From positions 372,001-436,000 of the forward strand of contig NZ_BMRF01000002.1 of NCBI RefSeq assembly GCF_014648495.1: DNA of 64,000 nucleotides. The letters run 5' to 3'. The translations under genes were made by a program, and so were the position numbers. The notes below the pieces were generated by a model. It had not been told where the DNA came from and did no database searches. It saw nothing but the letters and a program-made list of their open reading frames with translations. Origin of the DNA: Actinomadura cremea. Its GTDB lineage: Bacteria > Actinomycetota > Actinomycetes > Streptosporangiales > Streptosporangiaceae. How positions within the stretch are numbered: position 1 is the stretch's first letter; each line of letters opens with the position of its first letter. Below are positions 56,174 through 64,000 of this stretch, piece by piece.

Positions 56174-57028
56174 GTGGATTGGGTGGAGCGGGTCACGACC
56201 GTCAACCAGTGGAGGCGCGGCGACAAGCGGGCGCCGCACAAGCCGTTGCTGCTGCTGTACGCGCTCGGGCACTTCCAGAACCACGGGGACGAGCCGATCG
56301 TCTACCGCGACGCCGAAGACCGGCTGGGGCATCTGCTGGACGAGTTCTGGCGGAAGGGGAGCAGCCCCGCCTACCCGTTCCACCACCTGACGAACGACGG
56401 CCTGTGGGAGGTCCGGACGGACGACGGCGGCGGCAGTCCGGGCCCGAACGTGGGGCCGCTGCGACGCTCGAACGCCGCCGGGCGGTTCGCGGACGAGCTG
56501 GTGCGCGACCTGCGGGACGATCCGGGCCTCGCGGCGCGGCTCGGCCGGGCGATCCTCGACGCGAACTTCGAGCCGTCGCTGCACGAGGAGCTGTGCGCGG
56601 CGGCGGGGCTCGCGGTCGAGGGGGCGCGCAGGCGCGACCGGGAGTTCCGGCGGCTCGTGCTGATCGCGTACGAGTACCGGTGCGCGTTCTGCGGGTTCGA
56701 CGGGGCGCTGGACGGGACGGCCGTCGGGCTGGACGCCGCGCACGTGCAGTGGTGGGCGTTCAACGGGCCCGACGAGGTCTCGAACGGCCTGTGCCTGTGC
56801 GCGCTGCACCACGCGCTGTTCGACAAGGGCGTGCTCGGCATGACCGCGGACGGCGGGATCACCGTGTCGACGATGTTCGTGGGGCGGGGCGAGGCCGCGC
56901 GGGCGCAGGTCATCGGGCTCGCGGGACGTCCGGTGCTCCCGCCGCAGGGGGCGTTCCCGGCCGTGGCCGCCGAGCGCGTGGCGTGGCACGGGCGGGAGGT
57001 GTTCCGGGGCGGGCCGCGGGCCGCCTGA
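56174..57028 (+). CDS. Phosphorothioate-DNA-dependent HNH restriction endonuclease (type IV)
   Basis: A 284-residue two-domain enzyme. The N-terminal sulfur-binding-domain pattern is clear: 'RAPHKPLLLLYALG' (residues 19-32), 'AYPFHHLTNDGLWEV' (66-80) and 'RAILDANFEPSLHEELCAAA' (125-144). The C-terminal HNH domain has the Zn pair C170/C173 (YRCAFCG), 'DAAHVQWWAF' (H190) and 'LHHALFDKGVLG'. It matches the SBD-HNH class exemplified by ScoMcrA, which cuts DNA carrying Dnd-type phosphorothioates. GTG start is probably leaderless. No dnd or sulfur-modification genes occur in the window. Confidence 0.9.
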   Translation: MDWVERVTTVNQWRRGDKRAPHKPLLLLYALGHFQNHGDEPIVYRDAEDRLGHLLDEFWRKGSSPAYPFHHLTNDGLWEVRTDDGGGSPGPNVGPLRRSNAAGRFADELVRDLRDDPGLAARLGRAILDANFEPSLHEELCAAAGLAVEGARRRDREFRRLVLIAYEYRCAFCGFDGALDGTAVGLDAAHVQWWAFNGPDEVSNGLCLCALHHALFDKGVLGMTADGGITVSTMFVGRGEAARAQVIGLAGRPVLPPQGAFPAVAAERVAWHGREVFRGGPRAA

Positions 57029-57030
57029 GC

Positions 57031-57060
57031 GGGGCGTGTCCGGCGGGACGGACACGCCCC
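57031..57060. terminator. Bidirectional terminator hairpin
   Basis: GGGGCGTGTCCG (57031-57042) pairs perfectly with CGGACACGCCCC (57049-57060) between the endonuclease and the convergent lpdA gene. No U-tracts. Confidence 0.6.
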
Positions 57061-57065
57061 CGCGG

Positions 57066-58469
57066 TCAGAGGTTGATCATGTGGCCGGCGAGGCCGTGCA
57101 CGGCCTCCTTGACGGCCTCGCCCAGGGTCGGGTGGGCGTGGACGTTGCGGGCCACCTCGTGGACGGTGAGGTCCCACTGCTGGGCGAGCGTGAGCTCCGG
57201 CAGCAGCTCGGTGACCTCGGGGCCGATCAGGTGCGCGCCGAGGATCTCGCCGTACTTGGCGTCGCTGATCACCTTGACGAAGCCGTCGCCCTCGCCCATC
57301 CCGAGCGCCTTGCCGTTGGCGCTGTAGGGGAACTTGGCGACCTTGACGTCGAAGCCCTGCTCCTTGGCCTGCGCCTCCGTCCAGCCGAACGAGGCGATCT
57401 GCGGCTGGCAGTAGGTGGCGCGCGGGATCATCACGTACTCGAGTTCCATCGTCTCGGCGTCGGCGATGGTCTCGGCGGCGACGATGCCCATGGCCTCGGC
57501 GGCGTGCGCGAGCATCAGCTTGGCGGTGACGTCGCCGATGGCGTAGATGTGCGGGACGGACGTGCGGCAGCGGCCGTCGACGTCGATCGCGCCGCGCTCG
57601 GTGAGCCGCACGCCGGCCTTGTCGAGCCCGTAGCCCTCGACGTTCGGCTGGAAGCCGATCGCCTGCAGGACCTTGTCGGTCTCGATGACCTGCTGCTCCC
57701 CGGCCTTGCCGGTGACGGTGACCTTGACCTGGGGGCCGGAGTCGTCGATGGAGTCGACGCGGGTGGAGGTCAGGACGTCGATGCCGAGCTTGCGGTAGCG
57801 CTTGGCGAGCTCTTTGGAGACGTCGGCGTCCTCGTTCGGGACCATCCGGTCGAGGAACTCGACGATCGTGACCTTGACGCCGTAGTTGTGCAGGACGTAC
57901 GCGAACTCGACGCCGATCGCCCCGGCGCCCGCGATCACGATGCTGCCGGGCAGTTCCGAGCTGAGGATCTGCTCCTCGTAGGTGACGACCCGCTCGGACA
58001 GGGACGTTCCGGGCAGCAGCTTGGTGTGCGCGCCCGCGGCGACGATGCAGTTGTCGAAGGTGACGGTGTCGGACGAACCGTCCGCCTTCGCGACCTCCAG
58101 CGTGTTGGCGTCGGTGAAGGTGCCCCGGCCGTCATAGGAGGTGATCTTGTTCTTCTTCATCAGGAACTGGACGCCCTTGACGAGCTTGTCCGATACCTGG
58201 CGGCTCCGCTGGAAGGCGACGCCGTAGTCGAAGGACACCTGCCCCTCGACGTTGATCCCGTAGGTCTTCTGCTCCTGGGTGAAGATGTGGGCGAGTTCGG
58301 CGTTGCGCAGCAGCGCCTTCGAGGGGATGCAGCCGACGTTGAGGCAGACGCCGCCCCAGTACTTCTCCTCGATGATCGCCGTCTTCAGCCCGAGCTGTGC
58401 CGACCGGATCGCGGCGACATATCCACCCGGGCCCGCGCCCAGGACCACGACATCAAAGTGTTCGCTCAT
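57066..58469 (-). CDS. lpdA: Dihydrolipoyl dehydrogenase
   Basis: FAD disulfide oxidoreductase that reoxidises lipoyl groups of 2-oxoacid dehydrogenases and the glycine cleavage H protein. It has 467 residues. FAD motif '[13 protein letters not shown]', redox disulfide '[15 protein letters not shown]', NAD motif '[20 protein letters not shown]' and the C-terminal '[10 protein letters not shown]' with the active-site His/Glu dyad. ATG 58469 gives the canonical [13 protein letters not shown] start; 58475 adds two residues. It stands alone, 52 kb from gcvT/gcvH. Confidence 0.96.
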   Translation of the reverse strand: MSEHFDVVVLGAGPGGYVAAIRSAQLGLKTAIIEEKYWGGVCLNVGCIPSKALLRNAELAHIFTQEQKTYGINVEGQVSFDYGVAFQRSRQVSDKLVKGVQFLMKKNKITSYDGRGTFTDANTLEVAKADGSSDTVTFDNCIVAAGAHTKLLPGTSLSERVVTYEEQILSSELPGSIVIAGAGAIGVEFAYVLHNYGVKVTIVEFLDRMVPNEDADVSKELAKRYRKLGIDVLTSTRVDSIDDSGPQVKVTVTGKAGEQQVIETDKVLQAIGFQPNVEGYGLDKAGVRLTERGAIDVDGRCRTSVPHIYAIGDVTAKLMLAHAAEAMGIVAAETIADAETMELEYVMIPRATYCQPQIASFGWTEAQAKEQGFDVKVAKFPYSANGKALGMGEGDGFVKVISDAKYGEILGAHLIGPEVTELLPELTLAQQWDLTVHEVARNVHAHPTLGEAVKEAVHGLAGHMINL

Positions 58470-58642
58470 ATCCATTGACGATATTCCGCCGCGGGTGGTG
58501 CTCGCATCCTGGTCGCGCGGGAGACGTCGCCGAGTGATCGGTGCGGTCACGTACTGTTATCCGGACGGGCGTGGAACAGGGCGAGCCCGCCCGGTCGTTG
58601 TCGGCAGATGCCCGTCCCGCCCGGAACCGGAGGAGAAGACGA

Positions 58643-59194
58643 GTGCGGATCCCCAAGCGCGTCAACGCCGTCCTGGACTGGATGGAGCAGCACCTGCGCG
58701 CGCTCGCGGTCGTGTTCGTGCTCGTCGTGCTGGTGCTGGTCCTCCTGGCGCTGGTGACGGCGCTCGTCCCACCCGCCGTCGGGCTGCCGGTGGCCGGGTT
58801 CGTCCTCGGCGCGGCCGCGGGCGGCTACATGATGCACAACCGGATGGCGCGGCGGGTGGCGCGGGCCCGCCGCGAGGTGGACGACCTGCTGCGCGAGAAC
58901 GGGGCGCTGCGGCACCGGTACAACGTCATGGCCAGCGGCGTGATCACCCGGGAGGCGCAGGAGACGCAGGCGATCGTCCCGATCCCGGAGGACGACCTGC
59001 TGGACGCGCCCGACGACCCGCAGCGGACCATGAGCCTGCCCGAGCTGACCGACGAGCTGCTCGGCATGGGCGGCGACGACCCGGACGACGACCCGGACGA
59101 CGACCCGGACGACGGCGACGGAGCCCGCCACGGCGACCCCGCCGGGGACACCGCCGACCTCGAGGAAGCCGTCGAGGAGTCGCGCAGAGGGTGA
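58643..59194 (+). CDS. Small membrane protein with coiled coil and Asp-rich tail
   Basis: A 183-residue protein with an excellent site (GGAGGAGAAGACGA) for GTG 58643. Two hydrophobic segments (AVVFVLVVLVLVLLALVTAL and AVGLPVAGFVLGAAAGGYMM), then a short coiled coil (RARREVDDLLRENGALRHRY) and a tail with DDP repeats (DDPDDDPDDDPDDG). The acidic repeat might bind Ca or other ions or be a flexible spacer. Family not recognised. Confidence 0.72.
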   Translation: MRIPKRVNAVLDWMEQHLRALAVVFVLVVLVLVLLALVTALVPPAVGLPVAGFVLGAAAGGYMMHNRMARRVARARREVDDLLRENGALRHRYNVMASGVITREAQETQAIVPIPEDDLLDAPDDPQRTMSLPELTDELLGMGGDDPDDDPDDDPDDGDGARHGDPAGDTADLEEAVEESRRG

Positions 59195-59258
59195 CCGCTT
59201 CGCACCCCGGCGTTAGCTTTGTCGATCTTCGGGCAAGGTCCACAGCCGGGAGGTGCCG

Positions 59259-60635
59259 ATGAGCTCTGAGTCCGGAGCGGCGCCCGCGGAACCGGCGGGC
59301 GGCGAGGCGGAGGTCGACGAGGCGGCGGTGCGCAAGGCCGTGATCGCCTCCGCGATGGGCAACTGCATCGAGTGGTTCGACTTCGGCGTGTTCAGCGCCG
59401 GGGTGATGACAGCGATCATCGGGGAGGTCTTCTTCCCCGAGGACTCGGCGGGCAGTGCGACGCTGCGGTCGTTCGCGCTGATCGCGGCCGCTTTCCTCGC
59501 CCGGCCGTTCGGCGGCCTGTTCTTCGGGCCGATGGGCGACAAGCTGGGCCGCAAGCGGGTGCTGGCCACCACGATCATCCTGATGTCGGGCTCGACGTTC
59601 GTGATCGGCATCCTGCCCAGCTACGCGGTGATCGGGATCGCGGCGCCGCTGGTGCTGCTGGGCGTCCGGCTCGTCCAGGGCTTCTCTACCGGCGGCGAGT
59701 ACGGCGGCGCGGCGACGATGATCGCCGAGTACGCCCCGACGAACCGCCGCGGGTTCTACGGGAGCTTCCTGGAACTGGGCACGCTGCTCGGGTACATCCT
59801 CGGCGCCGGGCTGGTGCTGCTGATGACGGTCGTGCTGGGCGACGACGCCATGCGCGAGTGGGGCTGGCGGATCCCGTTCCTCCTCGCGCTGCCGCTCGGG
59901 GCCGTCGGGCTGTACGTCCGGACGCGGATCGAGGACACCCCGACGTTCCAGAAGATGGAGGAGTCGGGCAAGAAGGCCGCCTCGCCGCTCAAGGAGACGC
60001 TGCTGCACTGGAAGCGGCGGATCCTGCTGCTGATCGGCATCGTGTTCCTGCTGAACATCGCGGACTACACGATGCTGACGTTCATGCCGTCCTACCTGAT
60101 CGACTACCTCGACTACGACGACACGTCGTCGCAGCTCGTCACGATCGGGGTGGAGGCGGTGATGATCCTGTTCATCGTGCCGCTGGGCGCGCTGTCGGAC
60201 CGGATCGGCCGCAAGCCGCTGCTGATCACGGCGGCGGTCGGGTTCTTCCTGCTGTCCTGGCCCGCGTTCGCGCTGATGCAGACGAACGACACGCTGGGCG
60301 TCCTCGGCGGGTACGCGATCGTCGGCGGGCTGCTGGTGCTGATGCTGGCGGTGATCGGGTCGACGTTCCCGGCGATCTTCCCGACGAACGTGCGGTACGG
60401 GGCGTTCGCGATCGGCTACAACATCTCGACGTCGCTGTTCGGCGGGACGACGGCGGTCGTGGTCGGGTCGCTGATCAGCGTGACCGACTCGAACTACGTG
60501 CCCGCCTTCTACCTGATGCTCGCGGCGGCGGTGGCGTTCGTGCCGATCCTCAAGATCCCGGAGACGGCGCGGGTGCCGATCGACCGGGTCGGGTACGAAG
60601 ACGCCCCGGAACTCGAGGGCTCCGGGGCGAAGTGA
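59259..60635 (+). CDS. MFS transporter of the ProP-like metabolite/H+ symporter family
   Basis: A 458-residue transporter with 12 helices. 'MGNCIEWFDFGVFSAG' and 'GPMGDKLGRKRVLATT' are hallmarks of the metabolite:H+ symporter (MHS) group, with 'RLVQGFSTGGEYGGAATMIA' also typical. Relatives carry proline, betaine, citrate or shikimate; the substrate here is unknown. ATG 59259 has GGGAGG, preferred over an in-frame GTG at 59253. Confidence 0.92.
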   Translation: MSSESGAAPAEPAGGEAEVDEAAVRKAVIASAMGNCIEWFDFGVFSAGVMTAIIGEVFFPEDSAGSATLRSFALIAAAFLARPFGGLFFGPMGDKLGRKRVLATTIILMSGSTFVIGILPSYAVIGIAAPLVLLGVRLVQGFSTGGEYGGAATMIAEYAPTNRRGFYGSFLELGTLLGYILGAGLVLLMTVVLGDDAMREWGWRIPFLLALPLGAVGLYVRTRIEDTPTFQKMEESGKKAASPLKETLLHWKRRILLLIGIVFLLNIADYTMLTFMPSYLIDYLDYDDTSSQLVTIGVEAVMILFIVPLGALSDRIGRKPLLITAAVGFFLLSWPAFALMQTNDTLGVLGGYAIVGGLLVLMLAVIGSTFPAIFPTNVRYGAFAIGYNISTSLFGGTTAVVVGSLISVTDSNYVPAFYLMLAAAVAFVPILKIPETARVPIDRVGYEDAPELEGSGAK

Positions 60636-60662
60636 CCGTCCTCGGCCGGTCGACCGCTCTCG

Positions 60663-60758
60663 TCAGCGGGCGAAGTGCCGGCGGGCCCAGCCCACCAGCG
60701 AGCCTGCGATCACCAGTGCTGCGGCGGTCTCGATCGCCAGTGCGGTAACTACGATCAC
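60663..60758 (-). CDS. 31-residue single-helix membrane protein
   Basis: GTG 60758 has a strong ribosome site (AGGAGG with six-base spacing). It opens a 31-residue protein: a hydrophobic helix (VTALAIETAAALVIAGSLVG) ending in WARRHFAR, so the C-terminus is cytoplasmic. The short length and good signals mark a genuine small membrane protein rather than a chance frame. Family unknown. A hairpin (60782-60804) lies just upstream in its leader. It is convergent with the MFS gene (27-base gap). Confidence 0.65.
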   Translation of the reverse strand: MIVVTALAIETAAALVIAGSLVGWARRHFAR

Positions 60759-60781
60759 TGGGGGCCTCCTCTCAGGTCCAC

Positions 60782-60804
60782 CGGGTCCCGCCTGCCGGGA
60801 CCCG
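60782..60804 (-). promoter_or_regulatory. Perfect 9-bp leader hairpin of the small membrane protein
   Basis: CGGGTCCCG (60782-60790) and CGGGACCCG (60796-60804) form a 9-bp stem with a five-base loop, 24 bases before the GTG on the minus strand. It might serve as a stability element or a regulatory stem. The segment up to 61187 has no supported gene. Confidence 0.45.
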
Positions 60805-61187
60805 CTGCGCGTCTGGCACAACACCAGCATGCGGCCGATGTTTCCGAGCTGCGGCCGTCGAAACCGGTGATTTGTGCCACTTTGCACGGCTCTGACCTGC
60901 GGTGAAACCTCCCCGGATCGTAAAACCGGTGGTCGTCGCGCCGCCGCCCGGAACGCCCGGACGATCGCCGCGCGCGGTGCCATCACGGGAAGGTTCGAGT
61001 CCTGTGGCCCCGAGGTAAAGCAAGGGTGAAGGCGATCGCACGTTGCGCTCAAGTGATTACCGTCGGTAGCGTCACCGTTGGCCGAACGGACGGCGCGGAG
61101 GGAAGGGCCGGGGCGAGCCTCGACCCTCGCTTTCCGCGTTCGATCGACCATTCCCGAAGCGAACGGCGACGAATCGGTGGTGTGCAC
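60805..61187. other. Intergenic region and candidate encapsulin promoter
   Basis: About 380 bases. A possible encapsulin promoter is TTGCGC (61043-61048), 18-base spacer, TAGCGT (61067-61072), leaving a leader of about 110 bases. A tRNA T-arm-like string near 60989 lacks the rest of a tRNA. No gene with a credible ribosome site lies here. Confidence 0.45.
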
Positions 61188-62579
61188 GTGACGGAACAGC
61201 AGTTGAGCCTCGGTACCTCGGCGGCACGGAATCTGGCGACCACGACCAAGACCGTCCCCCAGATGCAGGGCATCACCTCACGGTGGCTGCTGCGGATGCT
61301 GCCCTGGGTGGAGGCGAAGGGCGGCGCCTACCGGGTGAACCGCCGGCTCACCTACACGCTCGGCGACGGCCGGGTGACGTTCGTGACGACGGGCGCCGAC
61401 GTCCGGGTCATCCCCCGCGAGCTGTGCGAGCTGCCGCCGCTGCGCGGCTACGACGACGACCTCGCCCTCGACGCGCTCGCCGGACGGTTCGTCCAGCACG
61501 AGTACGAGCCCGGCGAGGTCATCGTCGAGGAGGGAAGGCCCGTCGACAAGGTCGTCCTCGTCGCGCACGGCAAGCTCAGCCGCGTCACCGCCGGCGAGTA
61601 CGGCACCGAGGCGGTGCACGGGACGCTCGCCGACGGCGACTTCTTCGGCGACCAGGCCCTCCTCGGCGAGGAGGAGTCCCCCGAGTGGGACAGCACCGTG
61701 AAGGCGGTGACGTCCTGCACGCTGCTCACGATGAGCGTGAGCGACTTCCAGGAGACCCTCGGGCAGTCGCCGACCCTCCAGTCGCACCTGGAGGAGTACC
61801 GCAACACACCGGCGCGCGCGCACAACGCGCACGGTGAGGCGGCGATCGACCTGTCGGCCGGCCACGCGGGCGAGCCGACGCTGCCCGGCACGTTCGTCGA
61901 CTACGAGGCCGCGCCGCGCGAGTACGAGCTGAGCGTGGCGCAGACGGTCCTGCGCGTCCACACCCGCGTCGCCGACCTGTACAACCAGCCGATGGACCAG
62001 GTGGAGCAGCAGCTCCGGCTGACCATCGAGGCGCTGCGGGAGCGCCAGGAGAACGAGATGATCAACAACCACGACTTCGGGTTGCTGCACAACTCGGCCC
62101 TGTCGCAGCGCGTCCACACCCGGAGCGGCCCGCCCACCCCCGACGACATGGACGAGCTGCTCGCCCTCGTGTGGAAGGAACCCACGTTCTTCCTCGCCCA
62201 CCCGAAGGCGATCTCCGCGTTCGGCCGCGAGTGCAGCTCCCGGGGCGTCTACCCCGACCACATCGACGTCCTCGGCCAGCGCGTCCCCGCCTGGCGCGGC
62301 GTCCCGATCTTCCCCTGCGACAAGATCCCGGTGAGCGCCCGCCGCACCAGCTCGATCCTGCTGATGCGCGCCGGCGAGGCCGCCCAGGGCGTCGTCGGGC
62401 TGCACCAGACCGGCCTGCCGGACGAGTACCAGCCGGGGCTCTCGGTCCGGTTCATGGGCATCGACGACAAGGCCCTCATCCAGTACCTGGTCAGTGCCTA
62501 CTACTCGACGGCCGTCCTGGTCCCGGACGCGCTCGCGATGCTGGAGTCCGTCGAGATCGCGCACGGTGCGGGGGCGTGA
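61188..62579 (+). CDS. Family 2B encapsulin shell protein with cNMP-binding domain
   Basis: A 463-residue HK97-fold shell protein. After the N-terminal arm (about 1-85) comes an inserted cyclic-nucleotide-binding domain (about 90-205) with '[20 protein letters not shown]' and '[14 protein letters not shown]'. Then follows the HK97 shell core with '[20 protein letters not shown]', '[12 protein letters not shown]', '[20 protein letters not shown]', '[20 protein letters not shown]' and '[20 protein letters not shown]'. The insert defines family 2B. Such proteins self-assemble into roughly 25-nm compartments. GTG start; a longer GTG two codons earlier is possible. The polyprenyl synthase that follows is the expected cargo. 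Confidence 0.92.
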   Translation: MTEQQLSLGTSAARNLATTTKTVPQMQGITSRWLLRMLPWVEAKGGAYRVNRRLTYTLGDGRVTFVTTGADVRVIPRELCELPPLRGYDDDLALDALAGRFVQHEYEPGEVIVEEGRPVDKVVLVAHGKLSRVTAGEYGTEAVHGTLADGDFFGDQALLGEEESPEWDSTVKAVTSCTLLTMSVSDFQETLGQSPTLQSHLEEYRNTPARAHNAHGEAAIDLSAGHAGEPTLPGTFVDYEAAPREYELSVAQTVLRVHTRVADLYNQPMDQVEQQLRLTIEALRERQENEMINNHDFGLLHNSALSQRVHTRSGPPTPDDMDELLALVWKEPTFFLAHPKAISAFGRECSSRGVYPDHIDVLGQRVPAWRGVPIFPCDKIPVSARRTSSILLMRAGEAAQGVVGLHQTGLPDEYQPGLSVRFMGIDDKALIQYLVSAYYSTAVLVPDALAMLESVEIAHGAGA

Positions 62580-62755
62580 CACCCGACCCGAACGTCTCCC
62601 CGGCCGGGGGAGCGCATCGCCGGACGCGCCGCGGGCCGCACCGCCGCGCGTCCGGCCCCGGGCCCGGCCGCGGGTGCGCTGACAGGGGCGCGCATCCGCG
62701 GCCGGCCCCCGGCCCCGCGCTCGCCGGGCCCGCCCGGCACGTCCCGTCCCCGTGA
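62576..62755 (+). CDS. Possible 59-residue linker ORF between encapsulin and polyprenyl synthase
   Basis: GTG 62576 overlaps the encapsulin stop (GTGA). The frame runs 59 codons of Pro/Ala/Arg/Gly-rich disorder ([20 protein letters not shown]...) and ends in TGA overlapping GTG 62752 of the synthase frame, again as GTGA. The double coupling is striking. GC-rich DNA gives open frames by chance, so the protein is uncertain; alternatively the 199-base gap is simply a spacer with hairpins. Confidence 0.3.
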   Translation: MTPDPNVSPAGGAHRRTRRGPHRRASGPGPGRGCADRGAHPRPAPGPALAGPARHVPSP

Positions 62756-62778
62756 CCGCCCGCCGAGGGAAGGCCGCC

Positions 62779-63816
62779 ATGTCAGTCTCTTCCTGGAACG
62801 ACGCGCCGCCGCGCCCGCCCGACGAGGTGCTGGCGTGGAGCCGGGCGCTGCTCGATCCGGCGCTGCGCGCGGCGGTCGACGACATGCCCCCCGCGACCCG
62901 CGCCGTCGCCGCGTTCCACTTCGGCTGGCGCGACGCGGAGGGCCGGCCGGCGGCGGGAGACGCGGGCAAGGCCGTCCGTCCGGCGCTGGCGCTGCTGTCC
63001 GCGGCGGCCGTCGGGGGGACGGCCGCCGCGGCCCTGCCCGCCGCCGTCGCCGTCGAGCTGGCGCACAACTTCTCGCTCCTGCACGACGACGTCATGGACG
63101 GCGACGTCACCCGGCGGCACCGCCCGACCGCCTGGACGGTGTTCGGCTCGAACGCCGCGATCCTGGCCGGCGACGGCCTGCTGGCCGGCGCCTTCGAGGC
63201 GCTCGCGGGCGGGCCGTCCCCGGCGTCGTCCGTCCGGACGCTCGGCCGCGCCGTGCTCGCGCTGGTCGAGGGCCAGAGCGAGGACCTGTCGTTCGAGCGG
63301 CGCACCGAGGTGTCGCTCGCCGAATGCCTGGCGATGGCGGGCCGCAAGACGGGCGCGCTGCTCGGCGCGTCGTGCGTCCTCGGCGCCGCGCACGGCGGTG
63401 CGGACGGCCCGCGCGCCGAGCGGCTCGGCTCGTTCGGCGAGCGCGTCGGGCTGGCGTTCCAGCTCGCCGACGACCTCCTCGGGATCTGGGGCGACCCCGA
63501 GACCACCGGCAAGCCCGTCCACTCCGACCTGCGCAACCGGAAGCAGTCGCTGCCGGTGGTGGCGGCGCTGGCGTCCGGTACCCCCGCCGGGGACCGGCTC
63601 GGCGAGATCTACCGGCGCGGCGCCCCGCTCGACGACGCCACCGCCGCCCGCGCCGCCGACCTCGTCGAGGAGGCGGGCGCTCGCGCCTGGGCGGTGCGCG
63701 AGGCCGACGCCCTGCGCACCGCCGCGCTCGCCGACCTCGACGCCGCCGAGCCCGTCCCGGCGGCGGCGGGCGAGCTGCGGGACCTCGCCCGGCTGCTCAC
63801 CCACCGCGACCGCTGA
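62779..63816 (+). CDS. Polyprenyl diphosphate synthase (probable encapsulin cargo)
   Basis: A 345-residue trans-prenyl synthase. First aspartate-rich motif DDVMD at 103-107 ('LLHDDVMDGD'), the substrate-binding 'GKAVRPAL' (63-70), 'EGQSEDLSFE' (164-173) and second motif 'QLADDLLGIWGD' (229-239, DDxxG in place of DDxxD). It would condense isopentenyl diphosphate with an allylic diphosphate; chain length cannot be set by eye, though small residues before the first motif favour about C15-C20. ATG 62779 follows GAGGGAAGG; GTG 62752 adds nine residues. Polyprenyl synthases are a known cargo class for family 2B encapsulins. Confidence 0.92.
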   Translation: MSVSSWNDAPPRPPDEVLAWSRALLDPALRAAVDDMPPATRAVAAFHFGWRDAEGRPAAGDAGKAVRPALALLSAAAVGGTAAAALPAAVAVELAHNFSLLHDDVMDGDVTRRHRPTAWTVFGSNAAILAGDGLLAGAFEALAGGPSPASSVRTLGRAVLALVEGQSEDLSFERRTEVSLAECLAMAGRKTGALLGASCVLGAAHGGADGPRAERLGSFGERVGLAFQLADDLLGIWGDPETTGKPVHSDLRNRKQSLPVVAALASGTPAGDRLGEIYRRGAPLDDATAARAADLVEEAGARAWAVREADALRTAALADLDAAEPVPAAAGELRDLARLLTHRDR

Positions 63817-63989
63817 CCCGGCGCGACGGCCGTCCCGGCGCGACCTGTCGGCCCGCCGGCGTGCCCGTTGACCCGGCGCGGCCTGTTGACCTGGCGCGGC
63901 CGTCGACCGGCGGCGTGCCCGCTGATCCGGCGCGGCCATTGACCCGGCGGCGTGCCCGGCTGATCCGGCGCGGCCGCTGACCTGGCCGC
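63813..63989. repeat. Degenerate tandem repeats, unit about 16-20 bases
   Basis: From the synthase stop to near the right edge, a unit like TTGACCCGGCGCGGCC recurs: 63868 (TTGACCCGGCGCGGCC), 63886 (TTGACCTGGCGCGGCC), about 63923 (TGATCCGGCGCGGCC), 63939 (TTGACCCGGCGGCGTGCCCG) and 63961 (TGATCCGGCGCGGCC), separated by GGCGGCGTGCCC in places. It is non-coding or coding-neutral low-complexity DNA, perhaps a VNTR-like or protein-binding array. Confidence 0.6.
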
Positions 63990-64000
63990 GTAGCCTAGTA

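Noticed and set aside
60989-61013. tRNA T-arm-like string GGTTCGAGTCC followed by GGCCCCGAG
   Set aside because: The T-stem has a mismatch, no matching 5' acceptor strand (CGGGGCC) lies about 70 bases upstream and no anticodon arm is visible.

Overview
The window is about 73% G+C. It carries an Mce lipid-import operon, an XRE/DUF397/anti-sigma-like ATPase set, DUF2470, DUF1707 and DUF6801 proteins, leaderless promoters and a family 2B encapsulin. That gene content points to a high-G+C actinomycete, plausibly of the Streptosporangiales (Actinomadura-like). No rRNA, tRNA or CRISPR array was recognised, and nothing suggests a phage.

Layout. 1-394: tail of an Asp23/AmaP-type membrane protein. 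717-5355 (minus): a tandem glycine riboswitch followed by gcvT-gcvH-glyA-sdaA, a route from glycine through serine to pyruvate; gcvP is absent and lpdA lies 52 kb away. 5409-12090: a lipoprotein, a site-2 protease, a cysteine-synthase-like PLP enzyme, a polytopic membrane protein with a basic tail, an ATP-dependent DNA ligase and a secreted or anchored protein, then a candidate structured RNA with a textbook terminator (12226-12336). 12756-18477: an oxidative set (SDR, ferritin-like diiron protein, Baeyer-Villiger-type monooxygenase) interleaved with three TetR regulators and palindromic operators. 18628-23388: a protein of unknown function, a Pro/Thr-rich exported protein, a TetR, a lytic transglycosylase and a MarR.

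23640-33097 is one tightly coupled mce operon: a 13-codon leader ORF, two YrbE permeases, six Mce proteins (two lipoproteins) and an Mce-associated protein, closed by a strong terminator. Its ATPase is not in the window. 33181-34295 holds a MarR gene and ribosomal protein S4. S4 is divergent from a DUF2470 (heme-related) protein across two iron-box-like palindromes.

35546-50687 is mostly housekeeping and metabolism: a Cys/Met PLP enzyme, an AAA ATPase, a PlsC acyltransferase, uracil-DNA glycosylase, a wax-ester synthase/DGAT, a thioredoxin-reductase-like flavoprotein with its XRE-cupin regulator, an MFS transporter, an orphan histidine kinase, a DDAH-like amidinohydrolase, a duplicated exported protein and an alpha/beta hydrolase. 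50700-52960 looks like a rearranged accessory patch: a methyltransferase remnant, a WhiJ-like regulator set and an MFS remnant. 52960-60758 has a LysR/class-V aminotransferase pair, a DUF1707 protein, a protein of unknown function divergent from a phosphorothioate-DNA-dependent HNH endonuclease, lpdA, a ProP-like MFS transporter and a 31-residue membrane protein.

The most striking system is at the right edge. A family 2B encapsulin shell with an internal cyclic-nucleotide-binding domain (61188-62579) is followed by a polyprenyl diphosphate synthase (62779-63816). The pair is probably an isoprenoid nanocompartment that continues beyond the window. A 59-codon Pro/Arg-rich reading frame joins the two genes through GTGA overlaps at both ends.
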